Assembly (NCBI RefSeq): GCF_037094465.1
Contig: NZ_CP146609.1
Location: forward strand, 1,427,501-1,491,500
Origin: Pseudodesulfovibrio sp. 5S69
GTDB lineage: Bacteria > Desulfobacterota > Desulfovibrionia > Desulfovibrionales > Desulfovibrionaceae
Direction of reading: 5' to 3'
Length of the DNA stretch: 64,000 nucleotides
A model generated the notes under the pieces. That model searched no databases. It worked only from the letters and a program-made list of their open reading frames with translations, and was not told where the DNA came from. Shown piece by piece: positions 41,574 to 50,294 of the stretch (its first letter is position 1; each line of letters starts with the position of its first letter). The position numbers were made by a program, and so were the translations under genes.

Positions 41574-41963
41574 TTACTCCATCTTGGCGCGGGCCACCGT
41601 GGTCATCCCGCCGGGCATGAGGCTCTCCCAGGGGTACACGGTGCTGTCCGCGAAATTGTAGTTCAGGAAGACCGAGACCTCTTGGCCCAGTTCGCGGTCC
41701 TCGGGGCCGACTTCCACGGACACGGTCAGGTGGTCCGTGGACAGCCCTTCGGAGGCCACGTAGGAGCGCACCGTATCCGCGGGGTCGTCGCCGCGGGAGG
41801 CCATGATCACGCCTTCGCGGGCGGCCCGGGTCAGGATTTGGTTCATGTCTATCATCTTTGCGGCATCCCATATCCCGGCCAGGAGGGGGACCAGGAGCAG
41901 GGACATGAGCAGGGCGAATTCGATGACCGCGCTGCCGGTCAAGCTGTCGGTGTTCTTGCGCAT
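41574..41963 (-). CDS. TadE-like pseudopilin
   Basis: A 129-residue protein with the TadE N-terminal helix 'GSAVIEFALLMSLLLVPLLAG', including the Glu that follows the processing site, then 'IWDAAKMIDMNQILTRAARE'. The mature part is small and beta-rich ('VEVGPEDRELGQEVSVFLNY'). TadE family members are minor pseudopilins of Flp pili. ATG 41963 fits; the frame starts 2 bp after the stop of the gene before it and ends 5 bp before the TadG-like gene. Function as a pilus component is inferred from family only. Confidence 0.8.
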   Translation of the reverse strand: MRKNTDSLTGSAVIEFALLMSLLLVPLLAGIWDAAKMIDMNQILTRAAREGVIMASRGDDPADTVRSYVASEGLSTDHLTVSVEVGPEDRELGQEVSVFLNYNFADSTVYPWESLMPGGMTTVARAKME

Positions 41964-41965
41964 GG

Positions 41966-42373
41966 CTACCTCTCGTGCGTCATGACGGCCGTGGCCGCCA
42001 CCTGGCTGCAACTGTCGCTCAGAGCCGGGATCAGGTTGTCGATGACCAGGAAATCAAAGGGCACGGACACGGTCACGTCCACGGCCTGGGACGGCTCGCG
42101 CGGGCCGACCTCCACCGAGGACTGTTGGCTGACGCCGCCGGCGGCCAGTTCCTTCTGGACCGCGGCCTTGATCTGGTCCAGGGAGGTCTCGTTGAGCACG
42201 GCCATGCGCGCGCCCTCGAAAGCGGCGTCCCGGACCACTCCCTGGGTCCAGAACAGCCGGGCCGCGTCCATGATGCCCATCAGCAGTATCAGGAAGACGG
42301 GCAGCAGCATGGCCATCTCCACGGCGGCCAGTCCGAAACGCCTCTTCCCGTTCGTGTCGCATCGTCTCATCAT
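41966..42373 (-). CDS. TadE-like pseudopilin (first gene of Tad cluster)
   Basis: A 135-residue protein: basic N-terminus ('MMRRCDTNGKRRFG'), then the hydrophobic TadE segment 'LAAVEMAMLLPVFLILLMG', with conserved Glu, and 'IMDAARLFWTQGVVRDAAFEGA' (part). The mature part has 'VEVGPREPSQAVDVTVSVPF'. The reading could start at TTG 42385, but GGAGG is ideally placed for ATG 42373, so I use that. Two bases separate it from the next TadE gene, so the three genes form one operon. The upstream region 42374-42624 is AT-rich (about 42430-42480) and probably holds the promoter. Confidence 0.8.
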   Translation of the reverse strand: MMRRCDTNGKRRFGLAAVEMAMLLPVFLILLMGIMDAARLFWTQGVVRDAAFEGARMAVLNETSLDQIKAAVQKELAAGGVSQQSSVEVGPREPSQAVDVTVSVPFDFLVIDNLIPALSDSCSQVAATAVMTHER

Positions 42374-42624
42374 CGCATCCTCCAATCAGAATGTGCATTG
42401 TACGAAGCAAGGGACATGCCAGAAAAATGCCCGTAAAAAAGTTTGTAATTATCAAATATAATTGAATAAAAAAATGTGACCGAATCGGGGGTATCGTCGT
42501 AGGGCGGTCGATGTTTCCACGATTGATGGAGTAAGAGAGGGGTGTTTTATCCATTTTTAGTGGATATACATGATCTTTCTCGGCAAGTGAGGTGGAGTGG
42601 TTTTCTCTATGGGAGAGCGGGACG

Positions 42625-42656
42625 AAAAAAGGGCGGCCCCGCGTTCTGGACCGCCC
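42625..42656 (-). terminator. Rho-independent terminator of the chemoreceptor gene
   Basis: On the minus strand GGGCGGTCC ... GGGGCCGCCC forms a stem, followed by TTTTTT. It lies 25 bp after the stop of the gene at 42682-44757. A near-copy sits behind the fossil at 1115. Confidence 0.85.
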
Positions 42657-42681
42657 AATAGAGGGTGCGGAACAGGGGGGA

Positions 42682-44757
42682 TCAGAACCGCTCGAAGGCG
42701 TCGTCCCCGTCGTCCTCCAGGTCGATGTCCATGCCGTTCACGGGCTCGGGGGCCGAGCGTTTTCCCCCGGCCGGGGGGAGCATGGCGGGCTTGGGTTGGG
42801 CCTGGGGCTTGGCCTTGGTCCGGACCGACCGGGGAGGCAGGGCCCCGGCGGAGTCGTGGCCGAGGTTGAAGAAGGCCATGGTCGCTTCGAGCTGCACGGC
42901 GTGGGAGGACAGTTCCTCGGCCGTGGAGGCGATCTCCTCGGAGGAGCTGGCGTTGGTCTGGACCACGGAGTCGAGCTGCTGGAGGGCGCTGTTGATCTCG
43001 GAGGCGCCCGCGTTCTGCTCGTTGCTGGCCGCGGAGATCTCCTGGATCAACTCGGCGGTCTCCTCGATGCTCGGGACGATGGAGTCGAGCATCTTCCCGG
43101 CCCTGGCGGCCACTTCCACGCTGGAGGCGGACAGTTCGCCGATCTCGGCGGCCGCGGTGCCGCTGCGTTCGGCCAGCTTGCGCACCTCGGCCGCGACCAC
43201 GGCGAACCCCTTGCCCTGCTCCCCGGCACGGGCGGCCTCGATGGCCGCGTTCAGGGCGAGCAGGTTGGTCTGCCGGGCGATCTCCTCGATGATGGAGATC
43301 TTCTCGGCGATCTGGGTCATGGCCTCCACGGTCTGGCGCACGGCCTCGCCGCCCTTGCGCGCCTCATCGGCGGTGCGTACGGCGATCTCGCCCGTCTTGT
43401 TGGAGCTCTCGGAGTTCTGGCTGATGCTCGAGGACATCTCCTCCATGGAGGCCGAGACCTCTTCCACGGCGGCGGCCTGTTCGCTGGCTCCCTGGCTCAT
43501 GGTCTGGGAGGAACCGGCCATTTCCTCGGAGATGGAGGCTACGTTGGAGGCCGAATCCTGGACCTCGAAGACGATGCTCCGCAGCTTGTCGATCATGACG
43601 CCGATGGCCTGGGCGAGCTGGCCGATCTCATCCTTGCGGTCCACGTCCAGGCGTACGGTGAAGTCGCCTCCGGACAGGGCTGCGGCCACGCCCGCGGCGC
43701 GCTTCATGACCGCGGCCATCCTGGAGGAGAAAATCAGGGTGACCACCACGGAGGCCAGGGTGAACAGGAGCGAGATGAGCACGTAGGTCCAGATGGTCCG
43801 GTTGACCACCGCGCCGAGGTCGGTCATGCGCGTCTCGACCCGCGCCATCTCGGCCTGGCCGAGCCGGTCGATGGACCCGCGCATGGCCTCGAAGGTCTTC
43901 TCGCTCTCGGCCAGCAGGGTGATCCGCTTGAGGTTCTTGTCCGCGTTGGCCGTGGACAGGTCGACCACCTTTTGGCTGTGTGCGGCCCAGGTGTCGAGCA
44001 GGGACAGGAAGTTCTTTTCGAGTTTCTGCCCCTCGGGGCCGAGGAGCCTCGCCCCCTGGGTCACGCGGTCACGGGTCTGCCCCAGGTTTTCGGTGAAGGA
44101 GTCGGCCCACTTCTTGATCTCCGCGGGGTCGAGGCTGCGGATGACCAGGAGCTGGGCCACATAGGTCTGGTAGGCATCGCGGTCGGCGTTGAGGATCAGG
44201 GAAAGGGCCTGTTCGGTGTGCCTGCGCTCGCCCTCGGGCAGCAGGGCGCTCTTCAACCGCGTGTCGGCGATCTCGCCCAGCTGATTGATGATTTCGCGCA
44301 TGGCGTCGAAGGAGCCCACGGCCGCCTTTTCCTCCTTGTCGCGTTCCAGGTTGGCGGCCAGGGTCTCGGCGGTCAGCGCGAGTATGGTGTTGTTGGCCGT
44401 TTCCCAGGCCTTGAAATCGGTTTTGAACGTGTTGAAGTCACCGTCCATATCCGGGCTGAAGTTCTTTGCCGGGCCGGTGATCCTGTCCCAGGTCTGCTGC
44501 ATGTTCTCGGTGCAGTCCGACTTGTCCGTGTTCAGGGCCTCCATCGAGGGCGCGGTTTCGGACTTCATGACCGCCACCTGGGCCTGGTAGGCGTCGCGGT
44601 CGGCGTCGATCATGGTGGCCCGGTCCATGTGTAGGTCGTTCACGGAGACCATGTTCGAGTCGAGGACGTTGAAACTGGTCAACCCCACGGCGAAGATGAT
44701 CAGGATGGCAGAAACCGGCAGGCCGGTGATCAACAACAATTTCCATTTGATGCCCAT
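42682..44757 (-). CDS. Methyl-accepting chemotaxis protein
   Basis: A 691-residue chemoreceptor. Membrane helix 1 is residues 9-28, the periplasmic sensor about 30-322, helix 2 about 323-345. HAMP is about 346-400, and the signalling bundle is about 410-655 with hairpin tip '[20 protein letters not shown]' and '[19 protein letters not shown]'. The sensor has two homologous halves: '[12 protein letters not shown]' (residue 51) and '[12 protein letters not shown]' (190), each followed by similar helical segments, consistent with an internal duplication in a four-helix bundle. The C-terminal tail ends 'DDAFERF', a likely CheR/CheB tether. The ligand is unknown. A GGAGG lies upstream of ATG 44757. 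Confidence 0.92.
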   Translation of the reverse strand: MGIKWKLLLITGLPVSAILIIFAVGLTSFNVLDSNMVSVNDLHMDRATMIDADRDAYQAQVAVMKSETAPSMEALNTDKSDCTENMQQTWDRITGPAKNFSPDMDGDFNTFKTDFKAWETANNTILALTAETLAANLERDKEEKAAVGSFDAMREIINQLGEIADTRLKSALLPEGERRHTEQALSLILNADRDAYQTYVAQLLVIRSLDPAEIKKWADSFTENLGQTRDRVTQGARLLGPEGQKLEKNFLSLLDTWAAHSQKVVDLSTANADKNLKRITLLAESEKTFEAMRGSIDRLGQAEMARVETRMTDLGAVVNRTIWTYVLISLLFTLASVVVTLIFSSRMAAVMKRAAGVAAALSGGDFTVRLDVDRKDEIGQLAQAIGVMIDKLRSIVFEVQDSASNVASISEEMAGSSQTMSQGASEQAAAVEEVSASMEEMSSSISQNSESSNKTGEIAVRTADEARKGGEAVRQTVEAMTQIAEKISIIEEIARQTNLLALNAAIEAARAGEQGKGFAVVAAEVRKLAERSGTAAAEIGELSASSVEVAARAGKMLDSIVPSIEETAELIQEISAASNEQNAGASEINSALQQLDSVVQTNASSSEEIASTAEELSSHAVQLEATMAFFNLGHDSAGALPPRSVRTKAKPQAQPKPAMLPPAGGKRSAPEPVNGMDIDLEDDGDDAFERF

Positions 44758-44918
44758 AGAAGATGCCTCCAGGAGTGCGTTGTCGGGTCGCGAAAACCCG
44801 GATTTACAAAAACTATACGATGTGTCCGGTAAAATTGGCTATTAGAAAATGAAGAGGATAGCAGAACGCAGGACCTGCGCGGTTTTTCCCCCGATCGTTA
44901 TTATTCCGCGGCGGCGGT

Positions 44919-44946
44919 TTGAAAAAAAATGAAAATAGCTTATTGT
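44919..44946 (+). promoter_or_regulatory. Predicted sigma-70 promoter of the oxygen-reductase operon
   Basis: TTGAAA (44919-44924), 16-bp spacer and TATTGT (44941-44946) in an AT-rich stretch, 49 bp before the cytochrome c553 start. On the other strand TATAGT (complement of 44812-44817) may serve the divergent chemoreceptor gene. Confidence 0.45.
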
Positions 44947-44995
44947 GCGCAGTAGGTATCGAACTGTAACCATATTTCTAACAGTAGGGGACGAC

Positions 44996-45301
44996 ATGAA
45001 AAAACTGCTGGCTGTTTTGACCATCGTGTGCTGTTTCGGCGTGACCGCCGCCTTTGCCGTGGACGGCGCGGATCTCTATAAGAAACGGTGTTCGCCTTGC
45101 CATCGCGACGGAAGCGAATCTTCCAAGGCCGGAGGCGACGTCGTCCTGAAGGGCCAGACCGCCCAGGAGATCGAGATGAAGCTCACGGGCTACAAGGACG
45201 GCACCTACGGCGGGGCCAAGAAGCGGACCATGGAGCGCATGGCCAGCCAGTTGACCCCGGACGACATCAAGGCCCTGGCCGCCTACGTCGGCTCCCTCTA
45301 G
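44996..45301 (+). CDS. Periplasmic monoheme cytochrome c (c553-like)
   Basis: A 101-residue exported class I cytochrome c. Signal peptide 'KKLLAVLTIVCCFGVTAAFA' is followed by the heme site 'LYKKRCSPCHRDGSESSKAG' and a C-terminal Met/helix region ('RTMERMASQLTPDDIKALAA', 'YVGSL'). Met in 'ERMASQL' is the likely sixth ligand. It matches the cytochrome c553 found next to the oxygen reductase genes of Desulfovibrio, where it donates electrons to subunit II. ATG 44996 is preceded by AGTAGGGG. SCO follows 9 bp after its stop, so it heads the operon. Confidence 0.9.
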   Translation: MKKLLAVLTIVCCFGVTAAFAVDGADLYKKRCSPCHRDGSESSKAGGDVVLKGQTAQEIEMKLTGYKDGTYGGAKKRTMERMASQLTPDDIKALAAYVGSL

Positions 45302-45310
45302 AGAGGGCGG

Positions 45311-46555
45311 ATGCGCAATCTTATCCCGCTGCTCATGCTCGTCGCACTGCTGGCCGTCCCCTGTCGGGCGGCCGGCGGGGACGACGGCGTGGAAAAGGGC
45401 GTCGAAGCGGCGCGGGAATCCCTGGAACGTGCGGGTCCCGAGGTGGACGGCCGTGACCTGGGCAGCCCCGATCAGGGCAGTCCCGAGTTGGACCGCCGGG
45501 GCGGTCCGGACCTGGACGACCTGGCCAAGCCGGGCATGGGCAGTCCCGAACTGGACGGCCTGAACATGGACGGCCGCGCCGTCGAGAGACTGGGCGGCCC
45601 GGACATGGGCAGCCCGCAGCTGGACGAGCCGGCTACCCCGGACAGGGACGGACCGGTCATGGACGGCCCCGGCATGGACGGCCCCGGCATGGAAGGGCAC
45701 GGCATGGACGGCCCCGGCATGGAAGGGCACGGCATGGACGGCCCCGGCATGGAAGGGCACGGCATGGACGGCCCCGGCATGGAAGGGCACGGCATGGGCG
45801 ACCGGTCCATGAACGAGCCCCACGATCATGCCAAGATGATGGCCGAGGCCGAAAAGGCCGACCTCCCGGTGGGCATCGAGGAACACCTTGGGGCAATGCT
45901 CCCGGACGTTCCTTTCACGGATTCCGAGGGCAACCGGGTGACCCTGCCCGAACTGGCCGACGCGCCGATCCTCCTGCTGCCCATCTACTATCGCTGTCCG
46001 GACGTGTGCAGCCTGCTCCAGGGCTCGGTGGCCTCCATCCTGCCCGAGGTGAAGCTGACGCCCGGCAAGGAACTCAAGGTGGTCTCCCTGAGCTTCGACC
46101 CGCACGAGACCGTCAAGGACGCGGCCCGGGCCAAGCGCAACTACACGGCCATCGCGGGCGACGCCTTCCCGGCCAAGTACTGGACTTTCCTGACCGGCGA
46201 CGAAGCCTCCATCGACGCCACGCTCAAGGCCATCGGCTACACGGTCCGGAAGCAGGGCGGCCTGTGGGCCCACCCGGTGGCGGCCATCGCGCTGGCCCCC
46301 GGCGGCAAGGTGGTCCGCTACCTCTACGGGTCCAGCTTCCTGCCCTTCGACATCACCATGGCGGGTACCGAGGCGGCCCGAGGCCAGACCGGGTTGTCCG
46401 TGAAACGGCTGCTCTCGTTCTGCTACAACTATGATCCCCAGGGGCGGCGGTACGTCTTCGACATCCTGCGCGTGTCCGGGTACACCATCGTCGGGTTTGT
46501 GGTCGTCTTTCTTGGCTGGCTGCTGCTCGGCGGCAAGAAAAAAAAGAGGCGCTAG
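45311..46555 (+). CDS. SCO1/SenC-family copper chaperone with Met/His-rich repeat insert
   Basis: A 414-residue protein. After a signal peptide ('LIPLLMLVALLAVPCRAAG') comes a low-complexity region of degenerate 'GSPELD'-type motifs. Four perfect tandem copies of MDGPGMEGHG plus a half copy (residues about 117-161) follow. The SCO thioredoxin-like domain (about 185-380) has the copper pair in 'YYRCPDVCSLLQ' and the His ligand in 'GLWAHPVA'. A C-terminal anchor ('GYTIVGFVVVFLGWLLLGG') ends in KKKKRR. SCO proteins insert copper into the CuA site of oxidase subunit II, encoded downstream. The repeat adds many Met and His and may store or deliver copper; I do not know it from other SCO proteins. 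Confidence 0.9.
   Translation: MRNLIPLLMLVALLAVPCRAAGGDDGVEKGVEAARESLERAGPEVDGRDLGSPDQGSPELDRRGGPDLDDLAKPGMGSPELDGLNMDGRAVERLGGPDMGSPQLDEPATPDRDGPVMDGPGMDGPGMEGHGMDGPGMEGHGMDGPGMEGHGMDGPGMEGHGMGDRSMNEPHDHAKMMAEAEKADLPVGIEEHLGAMLPDVPFTDSEGNRVTLPELADAPILLLPIYYRCPDVCSLLQGSVASILPEVKLTPGKELKVVSLSFDPHETVKDAARAKRNYTAIAGDAFPAKYWTFLTGDEASIDATLKAIGYTVRKQGGLWAHPVAAIALAPGGKVVRYLYGSSFLPFDITMAGTEAARGQTGLSVKRLLSFCYNYDPQGRRYVFDILRVSGYTIVGFVVVFLGWLLLGGKKKKRR
45659..45793 (+). repeat. Tandem 30-bp repeat within the SCO gene (four and a half units)
   Basis: The unit is ATGGACGGCCCCGGC followed by ATGGAAGGGCACGGC, 30 bp, in four near-identical copies from 45674 to 45793. The leading half unit begins at 45659. 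It encodes MDGPG-MEGHG; copies appear identical, suggesting recent slippage or strong homogenisation. Confidence 0.9.
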
Positions 46556-48178
46556 ATGGCGACGGAGGCGGTGAGTCCCGGTTTTATGGCATCGGGCGGC
46601 AAGTCCTGGGTCCGCGAGTGGCTGTTCACCCTGGACCACAAGCGCATCGGCATGCTCTACCTGTGGTGCATAACGGCCTTCTTCGTGATCGGCGTGTGCA
46701 TCGGCATGGTCATCCGGATGGAGCTCTTCTGGCCGGGCAAGGATTTTATCGGGCAGCAGGCCTACAACGCGCTGTTCACCGTGCACGGGGTGATCATGAT
46801 CTTCATCGTGGTCATACCGTCCATCCCGGCGGCCTTCGGCAACCTTTTTCTGCCCCTGCAACTGGGGGCCGAGGACGTGGCCTTTCCCCGGCTGAACACG
46901 TTCTCCTTCTGGCTGTACGTCATCGGCGGGGCCACGGCGCTGATCTCGCTGTTCACCGGCGGGGGCGCGCCCGACACGGGTTGGACCTTCTACGTGCCGT
47001 TCTCGGCCGTGACCACCACCAACGTGTCCGTGGCCGTGGCCGGGGTGTTCATCCTCGGTTTCTCGTCCATCCTCACGGGCCTGAATTTTATCGTCACCAT
47101 CCACCGGCTGCGCGCGCCGGGGCTGACCTGGACCCGGCTGACCCTGTTCGCCTGGGCGCTGTACGCCACGGCCTGGATACAGGTCCTGGCCACGCCCATC
47201 CTGTCCATCACCGTGGTCCTGATCATCGTCGAGCGGCTGCTCGGCCTGGGCATCTTCGACCCGGCCCGGGGCGGCGACCCGATCCTCTACCAGCACCTGT
47301 TCTGGATCTACTCCCACCCGGCGGTGTACATCATGATCCTGCCCGCCATGGGGGTCATCTCGGACATCATCCCGGTCTTCTGCCGCAAGTCCATCTTCGG
47401 CTACAAGACCATCGTCGGCTCGTCTCTGGCCATCGCCTTCGCGGGCTCCCTGGTCTGGGCGCACCACATGTTCGTGTCCGGCATGTCCGACACGGCGGTC
47501 ATGGTCTTCTCGTTTTTGACCTTCATCGTGGCCGTGCCCTCGGCGGTCAAGGTCTTCAACTGGCTGTCGACCATGTACAAGGGGTCCATCCGGCTGGAGC
47601 CGCCGCTGATCTACGCGCTCGGCTTCATCTTCCTCTTCGCCATGGGCGGCATCACCGGTCTGGTTCTGGGGAGCGCGGGCACGGACATGCATGTCCACGA
47701 CACCTACTTCGTGGTCGGCCACTTCCATTACGTCATCTTCGGCGGCACCGGGTTCGGCATGTTCGCGGCCATCCACTACTGGTTCCCCAAGATGTACGGC
47801 CGCATGTACAACCGCAAGCAGGCGATCACGGCGGCCCTCATCCTGGTCGTCGGCCTGAACGGGCTGTATTTCCCCATGTACCTCCTCGGGTTGGAGGGCA
47901 TGCCCCGGCGTTACTACGACTACCTGCCGCAGTTCACCTCGCTGCACCGGCTGTCCACCTACGGCTCCTGGATCACCTTCGCCGGGCTCGCGCTGATGTT
48001 CTACAACCTGATCCATTCGCGCTACCGGGGCGAGCCCGTGGGCCGCAACCCGTGGAAGGCGGCCACACTGGAATGGACCCTGCCGTCCCCGCCGCCCACG
48101 CACAATTTCGATACCGAGCCGGTGGTCACCCACGGCCCTTACGACTTCAGCGAAGTGAGGGACGATGACCATGCATAG
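46556..48178 (+). CDS. ctaD: Heme-copper oxygen reductase subunit I (A2-type)
   Basis: A 540-residue, 12-helix catalytic subunit that reduces O2 at a heme-CuB centre. It has the low-spin heme His in 'FTVHGVIMIF', CuB ligands in 'IYSHPAVYIMIL' and 'VWAHHMFVSGM', and the heme ligands in 'VHDTYFVVGHFHYVIFGG'. Helix VI reads YS-HPAVY (Tyr252, Ser253, His254, Tyr258) rather than HPEVY. This marks the A2 subgroup, where Tyr-Ser replaces the D-channel Glu. The His-Tyr pair for the cross-link is intact. ATG 46556 directly follows the SCO stop. In Desulfovibrio this enzyme is the cc(o/b)o3 oxygen reductase used for oxygen detoxification. Confidence 0.95.
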   Translation: MATEAVSPGFMASGGKSWVREWLFTLDHKRIGMLYLWCITAFFVIGVCIGMVIRMELFWPGKDFIGQQAYNALFTVHGVIMIFIVVIPSIPAAFGNLFLPLQLGAEDVAFPRLNTFSFWLYVIGGATALISLFTGGGAPDTGWTFYVPFSAVTTTNVSVAVAGVFILGFSSILTGLNFIVTIHRLRAPGLTWTRLTLFAWALYATAWIQVLATPILSITVVLIIVERLLGLGIFDPARGGDPILYQHLFWIYSHPAVYIMILPAMGVISDIIPVFCRKSIFGYKTIVGSSLAIAFAGSLVWAHHMFVSGMSDTAVMVFSFLTFIVAVPSAVKVFNWLSTMYKGSIRLEPPLIYALGFIFLFAMGGITGLVLGSAGTDMHVHDTYFVVGHFHYVIFGGTGFGMFAAIHYWFPKMYGRMYNRKQAITAALILVVGLNGLYFPMYLLGLEGMPRRYYDYLPQFTSLHRLSTYGSWITFAGLALMFYNLIHSRYRGEPVGRNPWKAATLEWTLPSPPPTHNFDTEPVVTHGPYDFSEVRDDDHA

Positions 48179-48761
48179 GGACTACCAGGGCGCCAAGATG
48201 GGCATGTGGATCTTCCTGTTCACGGAGATCCTGCTCTTCGGCGGCCTGTTCGTGCTCTACTCGGTCACGCTGGGCCGCTATCCCACGGAGTTTCACGAGG
48301 CGAGCAAGCTCCTGGATGTGACCCTGGGGACCACCAACACCGTGGTCCTGATCACCTCCAGTCTGTTCGCGGCCCTGTCCGTGGTCGGCCTGCAGCGGGG
48401 CGATCGCAAGCTGGCCCAGGGGTTCATGGCGGCCACCCTGGTCCTGGCCTGCTGTTTCCTGGTCATCAAGTATTTCGAGTGGTCCCACAAGATCCACGCG
48501 GGCATCTACCCCGGCGGGGAGACGCTCATCCAGTGGGCGCCGGGCAAGCAGGCCTTTTTCGCCCTGTACTACACCATGACCGGACTGCACGGGCTGCACG
48601 TGATTATCGGCATGGGCGTGTTCCTGTGGGTCTGGACCCGCATCGTGGCCGGGACGTGCACCCCGGAGCATTTCGTGGCCCTGGAGAACGCCGGGCTGTA
48701 CTGGCACCTGGTGGACCTGATCTGGATCTACCTCTTTCCGCTCTATTACCTCATCACCTAG
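48165..48761 (+). CDS. ctaE: Oxygen reductase subunit III
   Basis: A 198-residue five-helix subunit. It shows the COX3 pattern 'AKMGMWIFLFTEILLFGGLF', 'HIHAGIYPG'-like loop region, 'ALYYTMTGLHGLHVIIGMGV' and 'ENAGLYWHLVDLIWIYLFPL'. The last contains the conserved His-Trp motif. It overlaps ctaD by 14 bp; a second ATG at 48171 is also possible. Subunit III stabilises the catalytic core and delivers O2. It is followed 12 bp later by subunit IV. Confidence 0.93.
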   Translation: MTMHRDYQGAKMGMWIFLFTEILLFGGLFVLYSVTLGRYPTEFHEASKLLDVTLGTTNTVVLITSSLFAALSVVGLQRGDRKLAQGFMAATLVLACCFLVIKYFEWSHKIHAGIYPGGETLIQWAPGKQAFFALYYTMTGLHGLHVIIGMGVFLWVWTRIVAGTCTPEHFVALENAGLYWHLVDLIWIYLFPLYYLIT

Positions 48762-48773
48762 GCGGGCAACGGC

Positions 48774-49067
48774 ATGAACGAGCACGAACAGACAAAACAC
48801 CACGGACCGGGCTACGGCCTGTTCATCGCCGTGTGGGCCGCACTCATGGTCCTCACGGCCATCACCGTGGAGGTGTCCACCATCCACCTCGGCTTCCTCA
48901 ACGTGGTCTCGGCCATGACCATCGCCTCGATCAAGGCGTCCCTGGTGGTCTTTTTCTTCATGCACCTCAAGTACGAGAACCGGACGCTCAAGACCATGGT
49001 CCTGGTGGCCTTCGTCATCCTGGCCATCTTCATCGGATTCACCTTTTTCGACACAGCGAACAGGTAG
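48774..49067 (+). CDS. ctaF: Oxygen reductase subunit IV (COX4_pro-like)
   Basis: A 97-residue membrane protein with three hydrophobic helices: 'GLFIAVWAALMVLTAITVEV', 'FLNVVSAMTIASIKASLVVF' and 'TMVLVAFVILAIFIGFTFF'. The motif 'ASIKASLVVFFFMHLKYEN' is typical of bacterial caa3-type subunit IV. Its role is structural. It begins 12 bp after subunit III and ends 3 bp before subunit II. Confidence 0.88.
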   Translation: MNEHEQTKHHGPGYGLFIAVWAALMVLTAITVEVSTIHLGFLNVVSAMTIASIKASLVVFFFMHLKYENRTLKTMVLVAFVILAIFIGFTFFDTANR

Positions 49068-49070
49068 CCC

Positions 49071-50294
49071 ATGTATCCGCAGATATTCACCGCCGCCAAG
49101 GGAGTGGACCAGGCCTTTCTGATCATCCTCGGATTCGCCTTGTTCATCCTGGTGGCCGTGACCGTGACCATGCTCTATTTCCTGTGGCGCTACCACTGGA
49201 CGCGCAACCCGCAGCCCACGGACATCAAGGGGTCGGTCACCCTGGAGATCCTCTGGACCGTCCTGCCCACGCTCATCGTGCTCGGCCTGTTTTGGACCGG
49301 CTGGACCTCGTTCAAGGCCATGCGCAACATCCCGGAAGGGGCCATGACCGTGGGCGTGGAAGGGCGCATGTGGTCCTGGCGGTTCACCTATGACAACGGC
49401 AAGACCGCCAAGGAGCTGGTCATCCCGGTGGACACCCCGGTCAAGCTGGCCCTGACCACCCGCGACGTGATCCACTCCTTCTACGTCCCGGCCATGCGCG
49501 TGAAGTGGGACCTGGTGCCCGGCATGGACACCAAGGCCTGGATACAGTCCGACACCGTGGGCGACTACGACATCTTCTGCGCCGAGTATTGCGGGCTCAA
49601 GCACGCGGACATGATCACCATCCTGCGGGTGGTCGAAAAGGACGAGTTCGACACCTGGCTGAAGGGCAAGGAAGAGCCCGCCGAGGAGGAGTTGGGCATG
49701 TCCCTGCTGGAGGAGTTCGGCTGTTTCGAATGCCACTCCATGGACCTGTCCGCCGAGTCGGCCCCGAGCCTGCTCGACCTGGGCAACCGCGAGGAGACCG
49801 TGGTCCTGCCCGACGGCACGGAAAAGAAGATCAGGCCCGACGAGGCCTACATCCGCCAGTCCGTGCGCGATCCCGGCGCGGTCCTGGTCAAGGGGTGGGA
49901 CGACATGATGCCGGCCTACGGCGACGAGCTGTCCGATGCCCAGCTGGGCATCATGGCCGCCTACCTACTCAAGGGCGGGCAGGGCAAGGACAAGGGCGCG
50001 GCCCTGGCCGACGAACTCGGCTGCCTGGGCTGCCACACCACGGACGGCACGGATGACGTGGGCCCGACCTTGCTCGGCCTGTACGGGAGCGAGCGCAAGG
50101 GCAAGACCGCGGACGGCAAGCCCTACGACCTCAAGGCGGACGACGGCTACATCCGCCGGGCCATCACCACTCCGTCGGCCGACGTGCCTGACGGATACGA
50201 CGATCAGATGCCCGCCTTCGACGACCTGGACGAGGGCTCTGTGAACCAGCTCATCGGCTACATCAAGTCCCTGGGGAAGAAGGACGCCGAATGA
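49071..50294 (+). CDS. ctaC: Oxygen reductase subunit II with CuA domain and two fused cytochrome c domains
   Basis: A 407-residue subunit. Two N-terminal helices ('FLIILGFALFILVAVTVTML', 'TLEILWTVLPTLIVLGLFW') precede the CuA cupredoxin domain. CuA ligands are His in 'DVIHSFYVPAMRVKWD', Cys near 170 and 174 in 'FCAEYCGLKHADM', and the following His/Met. The C-terminus carries two heme c sites, 'FGCFECHSMD' (about residue 218) and 'LGCLGCHTTDG' (about 319). Electrons thus pass from cytochrome c553 through two hemes to CuA. This diheme form matches the cc(o/b)o3 enzyme described from Desulfovibrio. The stop overlaps the ctaB start (ATGA). Confidence 0.94.
   Translation: MYPQIFTAAKGVDQAFLIILGFALFILVAVTVTMLYFLWRYHWTRNPQPTDIKGSVTLEILWTVLPTLIVLGLFWTGWTSFKAMRNIPEGAMTVGVEGRMWSWRFTYDNGKTAKELVIPVDTPVKLALTTRDVIHSFYVPAMRVKWDLVPGMDTKAWIQSDTVGDYDIFCAEYCGLKHADMITILRVVEKDEFDTWLKGKEEPAEEELGMSLLEEFGCFECHSMDLSAESAPSLLDLGNREETVVLPDGTEKKIRPDEAYIRQSVRDPGAVLVKGWDDMMPAYGDELSDAQLGIMAAYLLKGGQGKDKGAALADELGCLGCHTTDGTDDVGPTLLGLYGSERKGKTADGKPYDLKADDGYIRRAITTPSADVPDGYDDQMPAFDDLDEGSVNQLIGYIKSLGKKDAE

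Noticed and set aside
45659..45793. CRISPR array or minisatellite unrelated to coding
   Set aside because: The 30-bp units are contiguous with no spacers, and stay in frame within the SCO gene.
44978..48172. Minus-strand frame of 1064 codons over the cytochrome/SCO/oxidase genes
   Set aside because: Shadow of highly conserved plus-strand genes.
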